This document shows, one piece after another, positions 1 through 11,532 of a DNA stretch of 43,917 nucleotides; positions within the stretch are counted from its first letter, which is position 1; each line of letters starts with the position of its first letter. The position numbers were made by a program, and so were the translations under genes. The DNA is from Podaxis mareebaensis (taxonomy: Eukaryota; Basidiomycota; Agaricomycetes; Agaricales; Agaricaceae): contig JAEUWP010000558.1 in the NCBI GenBank assembly GCA_018524725.1, positions 1 to 43,917 of the forward strand, in the 5' to 3' direction. The notes beneath the pieces are model-generated. The model worked only from the letters and a program-made list of their open reading frames with translations, was not told the origin of the DNA and searched no databases.

Positions 1-120
1 ACCCATACTCTGTCAAAACCCATAACCCAGCCATGTCACGAAGGGGTATGGAATAAGGCAGAGGCGACTGTATCAAGATCCAATCGGCCCTTATGTCAGC
101 TCTCTCTTTTCCCGACTTCC

Positions 121-3100
121 ATGTCCCTCTTCCGCATCGCCACCAGACGCGCCTTCGCTCACTGCGGTATGTCTTTGCACGGTTCGCAGCCACAAACATT
201 CATTTCCTTCGTCAGCTCCCTTTCCACAAAGAACCCACAACTGCGGCTCCCTCAATGCCTCCCATGCTGGCTCCCGCGTCGTCCTCGCTGGCTGGCTCCT
301 CCCAGAACGGTGACTACCTCTCCAGTCTCTCCACGACATATCATGCCAGCTCATCATTCTTATTAAGGAAAGGAAAGCTCGTGTCCTTCTTCCCACTTAA
401 GGACTCATATGGCACTACCCAGCTCATCCTCAATCACTCCCAAGGTTTCCCCGAACTATCTGCCCTCAAAGATGTCCCCATAGAATCTTCCGTCCTCATA
501 GAGGGCACCGTTCTTCTCCGTCCACAAGAGGCCAAACGCCCAGTATGTCTTCTCTTCATGTTCTATTTCTCACACGTTTCTCACCATTCCCGATCCTCAA
601 GGGCACCACTGGCGAAATCGACGTCCAGGTGGAGAAGTTTACCGTGCTAAACTCAGCGTCGACACTGCCTTTTACCCCTTCAAACCCATTTAACTTGGTA
701 AGGCCGAGCTCTTTGTTCTGCTATTTTTATTATATTAATATCCCCGTATGAAGCCGAACGATGACTTGAGAGCCCGATACCGGTATTTGGACTTGAGAAG
801 AACAGCTTTGTCTGATAACATCAAGAAGCGTAGTCAGGTCGCCCACCTAATCCGGAATACCCTTCACGATCAAGGCATGTTGCTTACTTTGTGTCTAAAT
901 GCTCGAGGTCACTCATTCATTCGCTTCTTTTTGACTATGTCCAGGCTTCCTCGAAGTCGAGACCCCTGTCCTCCTAAGATCGTCTCCCGAAGGTGCCCGC
1001 GAGTTTCTCGTCCCTACCCGTGTTTCCGTCACTAGTTCTTCCCATTCCGACACCAGTACATCGGAACGACCCTTGTTCTATGCATTGCAGCAATCCCCTC
1101 AACAGCCGAAGCAGCTATTGATCTGTTCAGGGGGTGTTGATCGCTATTTCCAATTAGCGAAATGTTTCCGAGATGAGGATGGCCGCAAAGATAGGCAGCC
1201 GGAATTCACACAGGTCGATCTGGAAATGGCCTTCGTGTCTTGGGGACAACCTGGCCCTGCCACATCAGAGTTTTCCGACGCATGGCGAATTGGGGGTACA
1301 GAAGTTCGTCAAGTGGTAGAATTGCTCATCCGGAAAATCTGGTCGCAAATGGAGGGCATCACGCTTCTCGATCACTTTCGAGTGATGACCTACCGAGAAG
1401 CGATGACACGTGTAAGCCGCTTGTATTGCCAATACTTTGGCTTTTCAGGATTTACATCTATTTATTCTTCTAGTATGGATCTGACAAACCGGACACGCGT
1501 TTTGGGCTCGAGGTAGGCAGAGCCTGTCGCAAATCATAACATCCTTCTAACGGGTGCTGATTGATTGATTCAATTTCCTCGCAGATTATGAATATCACGC
1601 CTCACCTTCCTTCTGATATACGCAGCATATATGAGAAAAACCAAGAAGTCCTAGAGTGTATCATTGTTCGAAAGTCCAATGATTCAGAGTTCATACGTGC
1701 TTCAAAAGCCTGCAAGGACGATTTTGGCACGGTGCGCTGCTTCTTGATCAGCAAACACGCAAGTGATGAACGATCGATCGTGTATTCTTCAGCGGCACAT
1801 TCATTATTCCCAGAGTACCAGTCAGACATGGCTAAGAGATTCTGGCCTCGGATGCGAATCTCTAAAAGGTCTAACAGCTGATGGACAAGCCCAAGTCAAC
1901 ACTGCTTTCAAACTGAGGTATGGCGATGATATCTGGTTATCCAAGCGATCCAAGTTGCCAAAGGTAAACACCCCGCCTCGTTCTTAAAATTCAACCAAGC
2001 GATGTGTAGCCGCTGATCCTCAAACGGGACAGGGTGGATCAACTTCCCTGGGTAGAGTTCGTCTCCGTATTTCTGAATTGGCCCAGTCCCGTGGTACGTG
2101 TTCATGCGTGTTTTCTGTCGTTCGGGTCGCCAACTTACGGATTTCTTTCCCCCTGCGGACAGGCGAATTTATCATTACTAAAGACCCCCATTTCCTATGG
2201 ATCACGGAGTTCCCTCTATTCACTCGCGCTGATGAAGATAAGGACTTTTTGGCTAAAGGTAGATGGAGTAGTTCCCACCATCCATTCACTGCACCCATGT
2301 GGCAAGACATCGAGGCTATGTACCGCGGGGATATCGAACAGGTATGCGTGATTCCCAACCTCCCAATCAAAATTATTTACGCGATCCTGCCTTGCGCTTC
2401 CTTTCATATCCATTTTCATCTGGGTTGCTCAAATGAAAATCATTGATATGATATGTTCTTGTATGCTCATGCGTGTTTCACTGAACTCTTCTCTCCTTGA
2501 ATCAGGTCCGCGGACAACATTACGATCTCGTGCTGAACGGGGTGGAAATCGGGGGAGGTTCCGTTCGTGTACACGATGCAGCCATGCAGGAGTACATCTT
2601 CGGACAGGTTCTACAGGTGAGTTGCATGCCGCCGGATTAACTCTTTTGCACTACAGTCTCCTCCCCCACCCCCCTCCCTTTCTGCTCTTTGTCACTGGAC
2701 CTCGCTTTGTCTCACCAATACCTGTTGTTTCGGCTCATTATCATTGACCCTGCAAAATTCGGGGTGCTAAACGACACCTCCGACTCGAACCTTATTTTTT
2801 CCCACTTTGACTCACATCTACCCTTTCATCTTTCTAGTTGACCGACCAAGAAAAGGCCCCATTTGATCACCTATTGCACGCCTTGCAATGTGGCGCCCCG
2901 CCTCATGGGGGTATCGCACTCGGTAAGGCAACAGTTGTCAAGCGTTCTCATTTCCAGAAAAAAACGTGCCGGCTGACAATTTATTTTGATTCGTCTACCC
3001 TCACCCTCGAAATGCTACCGTTGTTCTTCTCTCACATCTGCATCCCTATCCTACTTCCACCCCTACCACGTTTTCTTCTCTCAAAAACCCCAAAAATCCT

Positions 3101-3322
3101 TGGAATTTTTTTTCCTTCTCTTCTCTCTCTTCTCTCGCCTTCTTTTCACCCCGAACAGGGTTCGATCGTTTGATGGCCATTCTCTGCAACGCACAGTCAA
3201 TCCGTGATGTGATTGCATTCCCGAAAACTAGCACTGGGACAGATCTTCTGTTTAAAAGCCCAGCCACTGTCAGCGAAGACGCACTATACCAATACGGACT
3301 CCGATCACGAACGGACTCCTGA
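121..3322 (+). CDS. MSD1: Mitochondrial aspartyl-tRNA synthetase (class II)
   Basis: Charges mitochondrial tRNA-Asp with aspartate. Thirteen exons close in frame to 663 aa: 121-166, 217-542, 602-697, 754-874, 945-1411, 1474-1512, 1585-1731, 1814-1963, 2033-2093, 2163-2341, 2506-2616, 2838-2922, 3159-3322. The first residues ([15 protein letters not shown]) are basic and hydroxylated without acids, as in a mitochondrial presequence. An OB-fold-like anticodon-binding region follows, then [11 protein letters not shown] and the motif 1 region with FLEVETP. Motif 2 carries FRDED (about residue 270) and EFTQVDLEM. Late exons carry [16 protein letters not shown] and motif 3 GGIALGFDRL, ending near RDVIAFPKT. 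Length and order fit the bacterial/mitochondrial AspRS family. Intron 4 (875-944) is GC-AG: the glycine of GFLEVETP is restored only by that join. The acceptor at 2032 was chosen over 2009 because it restores [12 protein letters not shown]. It converges with the next gene. Confidence 0.93.
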
Positions 3323-3586
3323 TGCGGGCGATGCATGTGGCCTCTTGGCTTTCCCGATGGTGGCTGTGACATGGTGGTGGCGGAGGTAAATGTCGTGGGG
3401 AGGGGAATAATGACTGCTAATATTGTACGTGGGGATGCCTAATCGATAATAGGATGGCATAATACATGCAAAGCAAGGTGGAGGAAAGAGGAAGTAATAA
3501 TAACGGAGGGAAGGAAGGGGTAACGCGAGTCCATAGAGTCGAAAAACGTTACATACGTAGATAGATAACCACAAACTGTACCTAGA
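3323..3586. other. Convergent intergenic/3' UTR stretch
   Basis: These 264 bp separate the stop codons of the convergent AspRS and I-BAR genes and must hold both 3' UTRs and polyadenylation sites. I see no gene, tRNA or repeat here. Confidence 0.6.
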
Positions 3587-5552
3587 TCATATACTGGTGT
3601 GCGCCAAACGTAGCTGGTCGTCCGGATCTTGGTGGTCATTGGTACTAGTGCCATTGCTGGAAGGAGATTCTGTGGGAAGTGGAGGCGGTAATGAGGTAAA
3701 TAACATGGAATTCCTCGGAGTGCTTGAATTACTATTATTTTCGTATTCGGACGGTGACTGACCATACGTAAAAGACCAGGAGTGGGCGGGATGCCCGGGC
3801 TCTGGCTCAACATTCGTAGTGTCCGAACTTGTGTGGGGTTGTGGTGCAGGGGGAGCCGTGCCGTTGAGGTTTTGTGGTTCCGATGTGGGAGCAGGGGGAG
3901 TGGTGTCGTTACCCTTACAACTTCCGTTATCGTTCCCGATACTGCTAGTTGAACCTTCATGACGAGAGCCGCGCCCTTCATCGATGACTGATAGCACAGA
4001 TCGTAATTTGGATTCTGCTTTGCGGTGCGAAGGGCCAGCGGGGACTGAGTGTCGTCTGCTCAGATGGGGATTGTGTTGAGGCGAAACGGAGCGAGGGGGA
4101 GTTGAAGGGGGCGAAGATGAGTGAACGTCGGCCCAAGCAGTGGCCTCAGTGGGAAAGATGGTGCTGCCGTTGACAGCTGAACTCGTAGGTAGCCATGTTG
4201 TGACCTTGTTGTTTCCCAGACTAGACGGCAGGGATTCGCTCGCACCGCGCTCGGGGGTACCAGTCAGGGGGCTTGGCGTCGAAGAAGAGGGAGCAGGTTG
4301 AGTCATGATCGACAGAGGCGCTAATATGCTGAATATCTGATCTTCTGACTGTGGAGGACCGTATGCGTCGAAAGGGTCTGGAACAGACTGTAACATTGGC
4401 TCAATTATGGGATCGGACCTGTTGTAAGAAGTGTGATGAACCAGGGGTTCTGAAGGAGAGTGATATGACATCACATACGCTTTTGCCGTGAACCTATCGA
4501 ATATATCCATCGTTGAACGAACGACAATACAGACCTGTACGTGGGTGGCTACTGTAAGCAGAGATAAACGTGGGTATATATTCTGAGCGAACCGACCTTG
4601 TTTTGCACTACATCCCACACTTCTTCCTCATGCTCCAGAATTTCTTGGTAATGTGCTGCCTTGAGTTCATCTAGCTCGTCAACCTGACGCTGTAGGACTG
4701 TAAGTGCCTCTCTGAAGCTTTGCAGATCTGTGGAAGGTCAGTGATAGGAGCTGTGATGGGTCGAGACCACGTACTCCGTTCTTTGCGGTTCAGGTTGCGC
4801 ATCTCCGTCTCCCGAATGATATGGCTCTTCTCTCGCAGTGCGCGTTCATACGAAATTGAACGTTCCTGACATGAGGTGCTATGAGTTGTGTCCGGTGCGT
4901 GCAGGTAGGGCTGTACATACATTGACGATGGTTTTGTACGTGTCTAGGTGTTGTCGAAGGGGCTTTTCAAACTTCTTATCCAATGTTTCTGTCTACGTTG
5001 GGCGTCGGGGGATTGAGACCGCAGCAAGAGTGATAGGCAATGGAATGCGCGCACCAAAACATGCCAGAGATTGCCGATCAAATGGTGAACGCCAGCTGCG
5101 GCCTGGAGACGGCTACCAGACTCGTAGGAAGGACCCTTTAATCTGGGTAGGCATGATAAGGATTGGATGGAGCGAAGGGCGTAAATGGCAGGAGCATACC
5201 CACTACAACGCTCCATTGCGTCTGCGAAGGCTGCGGTGGCTTTTGACATTGTAAGGAGGGCCGCGCGGTAGGCAGCCGAGGTGCTCATGAGCTAGAATAG
5301 GGAAAGCACGTTTTCGAGTTAAAATCTTCCGTACTCTTATCTACGGTCAAAAAGCCTCACGTCCTCATAGGCTTGGAGACTGGCCTTGAGGTCAGTACGA
5401 GTGATGATCTTGGAGGGCCCGTTAGCTCCAAAGTTGAATGCTGAGGCATTTGTAGCCTCTGAGAATGTTGGAGAGGGTGGTCCGGGAGAAGTAGGTCTTC
5501 GTGAAGTACCGAAAGCGAGGGAACGGAGAGAACGTGGATGAGTGGAAGGCAT
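3587..5552 (-). CDS. IVY1: IVY1-like I-BAR domain protein
   Basis: Likely a membrane-curvature/phosphoinositide-binding protein of vacuole and endosome membranes. Yeast Ivy1 binds Ypt7 and Vps33 (family knowledge). Eight exons read 5552-5361, 5291-5200, 5142-5055, 4992-4921, 4865-4775, 4727-4597, 4534-4479, 4418-3587 and give 517 aa. After a short Ser/Pro-rich leader comes a long helical region (about residues 50-290) with AYEDLMSTSAAYRAALL, LDKKFEKPLRQHL, SYERALREK and LQRQVDELDELK, which forms the antiparallel coiled coil of an I-BAR domain. The last exon holds SDPIIEPMLQS and then about 270 residues of low-complexity Ser/Pro/Thr sequence, probably disordered and phosphorylated. The start at 5552 was chosen over 5618 (22 aa longer) because MPSTHPRSLRSLAF looks like a natural N-terminus. 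Family assignment rests on recognition of the conserved helical core, so the symbol is tentative. Confidence 0.78.
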
Positions 5553-5689
5553 AGTTGGAGATGGGAGAGAAAGACAGAGAGAAGGTTCTATGCTAAGTAC
5601 GATATGTTTCTGTGTCACCAGTTGCCTTTTCCGTCACACACTCCTCTCCTCTACTTCCTCAAAGCATTCCTCATTTTCCTCTATATCCT

Positions 5690-6208
5690 TCAACTGCTCT
5701 TGCCAGCCGCAAGCACGCTCATCTTGTCGGGCGATGTGCGAAGATAGAAGAGCTTAGCTCTTCTCATCCTGCCCTTCGGCGGCTTCTGAATCAACTTGAT
5801 ATCCTTCAAATGGGGCGAATTCACAAAGAACTGCATTTCTACCCCCGTCCGCTGCACAATATTCCGAAGCACAAACGACGTATCAATTCCCCTCCTTCGT
5901 ATGGATATGAGTACACCGGTGAAGCTGGTCGGCGCGTGGTCGAGGGCCACAGTGACAACGGACCCCGGCATGAGTTGGTTCGGCGAACGTCTTGAGAAGA
6001 GCTCTGCGAGCATCTTTTGCTTCTCGGGTGTCGGGATGGTTTTATGGAGGTATTCCATGAGGCCCTTACCCACATTGGCGCGGGGGGGAGGGGTGATCGT
6101 GGGAGGAGGGGGAACGAGAGCGGTCTTTGAGAAAGGGTAGGTGACTGCTTGAGGGCGTAGCACCGAGGTAGAGAAGAGGCGTGCAGCACGCCGCGACAGA
6201 GAGAGCAT
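5690..6208 (-). CDS. IMG1: Mitochondrial large-subunit ribosomal protein bL19m
   Basis: Component of the mitochondrial 54S ribosomal subunit. A single uninterrupted frame of 172 aa. The N-terminus (MLSLSRRAARLFSTSVLRP) is a clear presequence, with RxFS cleavage-type context. The L19 core runs from about residue 75: PGSVVTVALD, FTGVLISIRRRGIDTSFVLR, GVEMQFFVNSPHLKDI and the basic tail RMRRAKLFYLR, matching the bL19 SH3-like fold and order. The longer frame start at 6256 would bury the presequence behind a hydrophobic extension, so 6208 is preferred. It lies 137 bp downstream of the I-BAR start and 184 bp from the next gene's stop, all on the minus strand. Unlike its neighbours it has no intron. 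Confidence 0.92.
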   Translation of the reverse strand: MLSLSRRAARLFSTSVLRPQAVTYPFSKTALVPPPPTITPPPRANVGKGLMEYLHKTIPTPEKQKMLAELFSRRSPNQLMPGSVVTVALDHAPTSFTGVLISIRRRGIDTSFVLRNIVQRTGVEMQFFVNSPHLKDIKLIQKPPKGRMRRAKLFYLRTSPDKMSVLAAGKSS

Positions 6209-6392
6209 TGTTGAAATGAACACTGGCAATAAGCAGATGAGTTGCTTGACACACACTTTGCAATTTCTTTCCGAGACACATAAATAGCTACAAACAACGC
6301 CCCATGAATTACAAGCAGCTGGGTGTGCTTTTCTAATGGTATCTTACACCAGTCAGAATAATGTAGAAAGCAAGAGCATGTCCGCCACCATT

Positions 6393-7268
6393 TTAGTATC
6401 CTCGTCCTCGTCCCCTGTTCCAGACTTTTAGCATCTCACACCACAGCTCGATCAACCAACTCACCTGCCGCGGCCTCGACCATATGGATTGTAGCCACCA
6501 TAGCCCCGGTAGCCTCCTCGATATCCTCCTCGGGAGCCGCCGCGTCCCCTTCCTCGGTTGAAACCAGGAATATTTGTTCGTTTTGCCGTCACCTAGGTTC
6601 CCAGCGGTCAGAACAAGTTATGTAGGAACGGCACCACAACTGATTACCTTAATTAACCTGCCACGGAATAACGAATTGTCCATGGCTAGTGCAGCATCGA
6701 TGTGCTCAGGTTCAGCAAATTCAACATACGCATATCTGTCAGTGCAAAATGAGTGAAACAATGCGCTGGACACCGTGCAGCGCCCCATACCCTTTTGGAT
6801 GGCCGGTAAACTTGTCGCAGAGGATGGTCACTCGATTGATGGTTCCACAGGCCTGGAAGTGGCCTTGAATTTCCTCTGGCGTTGCACCATAGTCAACCTG
6901 AAGGGGCCTCAGATGAGTACAGAAAAGGTAAGGATCGATGTGAATGCACACATTTCCAACATAGACACTCCGTCCGTCAATGGCTGCTTTGTCTTCTTCG
7001 GTCTCCATTGGTCCACTTTCACCTCCTTCCGAGCTGTCAGCTGCCTGCTCCGCCGCGGCCTGAAGTTCCCTGAGCTTTTTTGCCTCCCGTTCCATCTCCT
7101 CGACCCGCTGCTTCATGAGCATGATCTCCTACGGTGCGACAGCAAGTCGGAAAAAAGACGAGTTGGGAAGAAAGAGAGACAGACCTTGGATTCTTCATCT
7201 TCGTTGAGGTCTACTGGGGCCTCCTCGGCGACATTTTGAGTTGGTTGTGTCGAAGCGACGTCGGTCAT
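6393..7268 (-). CDS. PAB2: Nuclear poly(A)-binding protein, Pab2/PABPN1-like
   Basis: Binds poly(A) tails in the nucleus and links polyadenylation to RNA decay. Six exons (7268-7185, 7128-6952, 6897-6791, 6735-6648, 6592-6465, 6414-6393) give 201 aa. The order is diagnostic: an acidic N-terminus; a short coiled coil ([19 protein letters not shown], residues 29-47); one RRM with RNP2 VYVGNV and RNP1 KGYAYVEF; then [18 protein letters not shown] leading into a Gly/Arg/Tyr-rich tail of RGG and GGY repeats, a substrate for arginine methylation in this family. The last exon is only 22 nt and encodes the final GRGRGY. Introns are 50-56 nt. It shares a 441-bp bidirectional promoter with the zinc-cluster factor. 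Confidence 0.92.
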
Positions 7269-7709
7269 GGAGTGTGTGGTCTCTTGGCGGTGGTGTGTTG
7301 TCGCATTTGTTGCTCCCAACCAAAAGAGGACCGGTCACGTGCCATTCTGGGGCGGTGTGAGGAGTGACATCACATAAATCAATTCCATATGTAGCGCTGT
7401 TCATATCCGCTCGGCCACATCGAACTCCCGTTTTGCGTTTCCATCCCACAGGCTTAGTTCTCGCGAAGTAGGTCACCACCTACTTGGCAGGTGACGGATG
7501 GGATGCATTTCGTGCGGCAGGAAATTACATAAAGGGCACCTACAGCCACGGGAGGACCAAGCTTGTGAGGGTGATTACCATTTGGACGAGTGACAGACGA
7601 TCAGGTGTAGTATTGGCGGCGGCCCGATCCATTCGCCCCCCACGTGGTCTCACATCTCTTGACTTTCCGGTCACAAGTCCCGCTTGTCCAGCTACTACCA
7701 TCCTCTCCA
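7269..7709. promoter_or_regulatory. Bidirectional promoter between PAB2 and zinc-cluster gene
   Basis: This 441-bp interval must contain both divergent promoters. It holds two palindromic CACGTG E-boxes (7336-7341 within TCACGTG, and 7641-7646), a perfect 8-bp inverted repeat with 4-nt spacer (7466-7485) and an overlapping TCACC/GGTGA pair. CACGTG is the usual target of Cbf1/Pho4-type bHLH factors. Use of these sites here is inferred. Confidence 0.5.
7466..7485. repeat. Perfect inverted repeat, candidate operator
   Basis: AAGTAGGT and ACCTACTT are exact reverse complements separated by CACC. The element lies about midway between the two divergent start codons, 198 bp from PAB2 and 225 bp from the zinc-cluster gene. 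A dimeric regulator site is one reading. No known factor site was recognised. Confidence 0.5.
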
Positions 7710-10700
7710 ATGGCAAAGGGCGAAGATTTGCCCACCATGCTCCCAAGCTCAAAGAAGAAGCGCTCCGATGACGATCCTCTTCCACTCGACGTCGGCCAGA
7801 AACCTATCCAACTCCAGCGGCGGCGGGTATGGCGCGCATGCGAAAGTTGTCGGTATGTCATCATCTCCCTTCCTCATAATCGTTTTTTCTCATCGTCGAA
7901 TGCTCACCGCGCCTACCCCTCCCCATACCAGCCGCAAAAAGATCAAGTGCGATGGATGTGAACCCACTTGTTCACAGTGTGCTTCGTCCGGTTCCCAATG
8001 CACTTGGCTTCAGACAAAGGATCGAGCAGCGCTCAGTCGCCAGTATGTCGTCTTCCTCTTGCTTCTTTCCCCCGATCCCATTGCCTCATTATTACCTCAG
8101 CTACGTGCAAGAACTCGAGGCCCGTCTGTTGCATATGGAATCTCTATTTACGCAGATTGCCCCTGTCCTCGAACAGCTGGGGCCCCTAGCTAACGGTGCC
8201 ATTCCCTCCTCGTCTACGATAGCGCCGGGGACTGCCGCCACGGACAAGGTTACTCCTGCCGCTGCCGCCGCCGCCGCTCTCCGTTCTCTTGTGCCAAAGG
8301 GGCAGCAACAGCAGCAGTCATCCGAGCCTTCCACACCCATCGTCAAACCAGAAGACGACGTCACTGAATCCTTTGGTCAACTCGCTCTCGACGAATATGG
8401 CCATATGAGATGGATAGGAGGCTCTTCTACAATGTCCCTTATCCAGTCCTTCAAAGCCCTCACATCATCCCCATTGCACCGTATCTCCCCGATGGAGGAA
8501 GACCCTCATGCCCCTGGTCCGAGTGTAAATAAGCTTTATTTTCCCGCCGCTGTCTTCTTCGGCAAGGTTCGCGCTCTCCCTGGCCCTGAGGAAGTCGAGT
8601 ATCCGGAACGGGATCTCGCAGATAAACTTGTCAGTTAACCGTCTCTCCCCTATTTCTGTCTTTGCTGATAATCATTACTGCTCTTCAGGTGGAGGCCTAC
8701 TTTGCCAGATTCCACTTCTTGATGCCGGTGATCGACAAGCCATCTTTTCTCCAAAAGTATCAGAAACTTATGGACAACACGCATGATCACCTACTTGCAC
8801 GCTCAGAGACAGCCTTCTTATCGCTTGTCTTTGCCGTCTTCGCTTGTGCTGCCAATCTTGTCCAAGATCCTCGCCTATCGACATCCGAGCGCCAGGACGA
8901 CGGTGGTATGGGTATGGTCTACTATGAGCGGTGCGCCTAACTTCCGCATCATTTATGACGTATATCATCTAACATACTTGCGTCGCAAAAGTGCGCTCAT
9001 TCTGCAGTACATCAGCCACCCTAACATCCAAATTGCCCACGTCCAATGCTTTATCCTTATGTCATCCTTTCTTTGTTCCGTAAATTGCCTACCCCAGGCA
9101 TGGATATTGCTGGGTCAGGCCGTTCGCACCGGTCAGGACTTGGGGCTTCATGTGGGTGTTGCGAGTAATCACGTTATTGATTATGAGAGGGGCTGATAAT
9201 ATTTTTTCGCACCCAGCGTTCACCGCGTCGGCTTCTCATCAGTTCTATTGAAAAGGAGACTCGCCGAAAGATTTGGTGGGGCGTTTATACGCTCGACAGG
9301 ATGCTTGCCCTTGCTCTGGGCCGCCCGCTTGGCATCAACGACTCCGACTGTGACGTTGAGATGCCTGTAGATGTTGACGATGAAAACCTCCCAGAATATT
9401 ATTCCGGTGCTCCGATAACACAACGACAGCCTTCGTTAATGTCAGGAATGATTCACATGATCAAGCTCTACGAGATCGCGGGTCGACTCTTACGACAAGT
9501 CTACGCTTTGGAAAACTGCAAGGAAAATTTGGAGCCAGAGAAAAAAACTGAACTGCATAAGACAGTGGAGTCCCTCGATAACGAGCTTACGAAATGGTGC
9601 GACGACCTACCCCCAGCATTCAAATCTCAATCCGAGACGGACGAGCAAGTTTCCATGGGTGCGGTTCTTTGCAGTCACTATTACTGTATCGTGACCACTC
9701 TTCATCGCAACTTCATTCCGGTGAGACGCGACCAGCTGGTTACCCCTAAGTCAACCGCCAAAGCTGTCTCATCCGCACGATCATGCATCAAACTAGCACC
9801 CTCCATGAAACACGTCGTCCCACCTTCGCATCACTTGGCGTTCTTCATCCAGAACCTCTTCAGCTCAGCCGTCATCCTGTTGCTGTATGCGATGCATTCA
9901 ACTGATGCACGCGCTGCGAACCAGGCGATGGAGGAAGCAAAGAGTACCCTTGCCGCATTGGAAGCTTGGGAAGGTCAATGGCCCGGGGCACGTAAATGCA
10001 AAGAACTGCTGATCGACCTCGTGACAACTGCGAGCGATGCTATCACCCAGGCTCAGTCCCAAGCCAGCAGTGCCAACACGACGGCGACAGAGAAGGTGAA
10101 TGGTTCTGCGGCACTTGTCCAGCCGGCTAGTCCCATTGGGCCTGGTCCTGCTCGCACGGAACGGCGCAAGTCTGTGACGATCGCAACGGCCCCAGCCAGC
10201 TCGCTGCCCCCCGGCCGAGCCATGAGAACACGCACGAGGAGAAATCAGTCCCGAGACCCTGGGACGGGCTCCAGCAGGCGGTTGTCTGCTGTCTCGCCCT
10301 ATCGAGTTGATAGTAAGCAGCATTCATCGTCACCTTGAAGCCTCTGACGCATCGATTCTATCTTGGTTAGGTGCCTCGCGTGCCCGTTCGACATCCCGAA
10401 GGCGCGGACCTGAAGATAGCGAAAATAATGGCGACAGGAGCTCATCTCTCTCCTATTACCAGTCTTTCTCAAGTCCAGCGACCACTACAGCAACACTTGC
10501 CGCTAGTCAACATAGCTCGCCTGGGTCTGCAGGACACCCGTCGCCAACAATGTCGACTCTTGACCAGCCCTCGGAACCCAGTCCCCGCCTGTCGAATACC
10601 TTTGCGAACTTTAGTAACCCAATATCCCCTGTCACGGCGCCGTCACCGCCTCGCTTCGATTACGACTATACAATGCAGCCAAGTCCTTTAAGTCAAAGCC

Positions 10701-11095
10701 AGACAACATCACAGCAGTGGAATGGAAACGGAAATGGACAAGATCGACAAGCGATGGACATCTATACGTCCCCTACGCAAGATCCAACTTTGTACACGAA
10801 TTCATTTGGGTTTGGGTCGACGATGGATGGTAGTTATTCCGCGTATGATGCTACGTCGGATCTGACACTGGCAGGTTTGTCTACCACTTCTCCCAGCACC
10901 TCCTTTGCAGCTACTGGACTACCTTTCCCGGGCCTAGAATACATCAGGAATTACAATCCGGGAGGATTTAACGCCGGCGGAGAACAAGATCTGCTCTGGC
11001 GGAGTTACGACCCGGGCGCGTTTGGACTGGATCCAGATCTTCCTTTTACAATTGGAGATCCCGTGTCGGAAATTCAAGATACTACTCTCCAGTGA
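7710..11095 (+). CDS. Zn2Cys6 transcription factor with fungal_trans domain
   Basis: Probable nuclear DNA-binding regulator. Seven exons (7710-7852, 7932-8042, 8101-8629, 8689-8930, 8992-9151, 9217-10312, 10371-11095) give 1001 aa. The zinc cluster is canonical, with C44, C47, C54, C61, C64 and C71 (CESCRRKKIKC...CSQC), although one extra Cys (C57) sits in the loop. It is followed by YVQELEARLLHMESL, a dimerisation coiled coil. Poly-Ala and poly-Gln stretches lie near residues 130-150. The middle homology (fungal_trans) region follows, with ARFHFLMPVIDKPSF, GQDLGLHRSP and KETRRKIWWGVYTLDRMLAL, the standard family signature. The C-terminal third is Ser/Thr/Pro/Gln-rich and likely an activation domain. 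An upstream in-frame ATG at 7644 would add 22 residues. Target genes cannot be read from the sequence; the adjacent acyl-CoA dehydrogenase is one guess only. Confidence 0.92.
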
Positions 11096-11532
11096 TTCTA
11101 TCCGGGGTGTCCTTGTTTTAATATAGCCTTTCTGCGTCTTGCTTTGCTATTGGTTGTGTAGTAGCTAGTTCTTGGACCAGGTTTAGTATGTTGTCCACCA
11201 CATACAATGCTTTTTGCTGTACTCAGGCATTCCACAGTTGTATCTATATGGCCCCTATTTCGCGTTTTAAATAGTCATTGTTACCTTATGACTTCACATA
11301 ATAGCATGACAATTACATATCCAGCGATTACGTGTTGTCTCCTGTCGTCCTTATGAACTTGGGCACGAGATACATGAGAGTTGGGAACGCCCCGTTTCCG
11401 GCAATTGAGAACGCCTGCCGTTCCGGGTACAGCAGTTGCCGGAGCGTTCATACCTTACAACATTAAGCGCGCTTTCCCAGTTACAGGACGTTCCCACTCA
11501 GTCTCCTTGCCTTTCGCCATACTAACTGAATT
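11096..11532. other. Intergenic region with inverted CCGGCAA/TTGCCGG
   Basis: This stretch holds the 3' UTR of the zinc-cluster gene and the promoter of the acyl-CoA dehydrogenase. CCGGCAA at 11398-11404 is mirrored by TTGCCGG at 11436-11442, about 90-135 bp before the ATG. Inverted CCG/CGG triplets are typical half-sites of Zn2Cys6 dimers. I see no coding sequence. Confidence 0.45.

Noticed and set aside
11398..11442. Canonical oleate response element
   Set aside because: The CGG-N3-TNA-N9-12-CCG pattern is not met; the bases after CGG-N3 read TTG.
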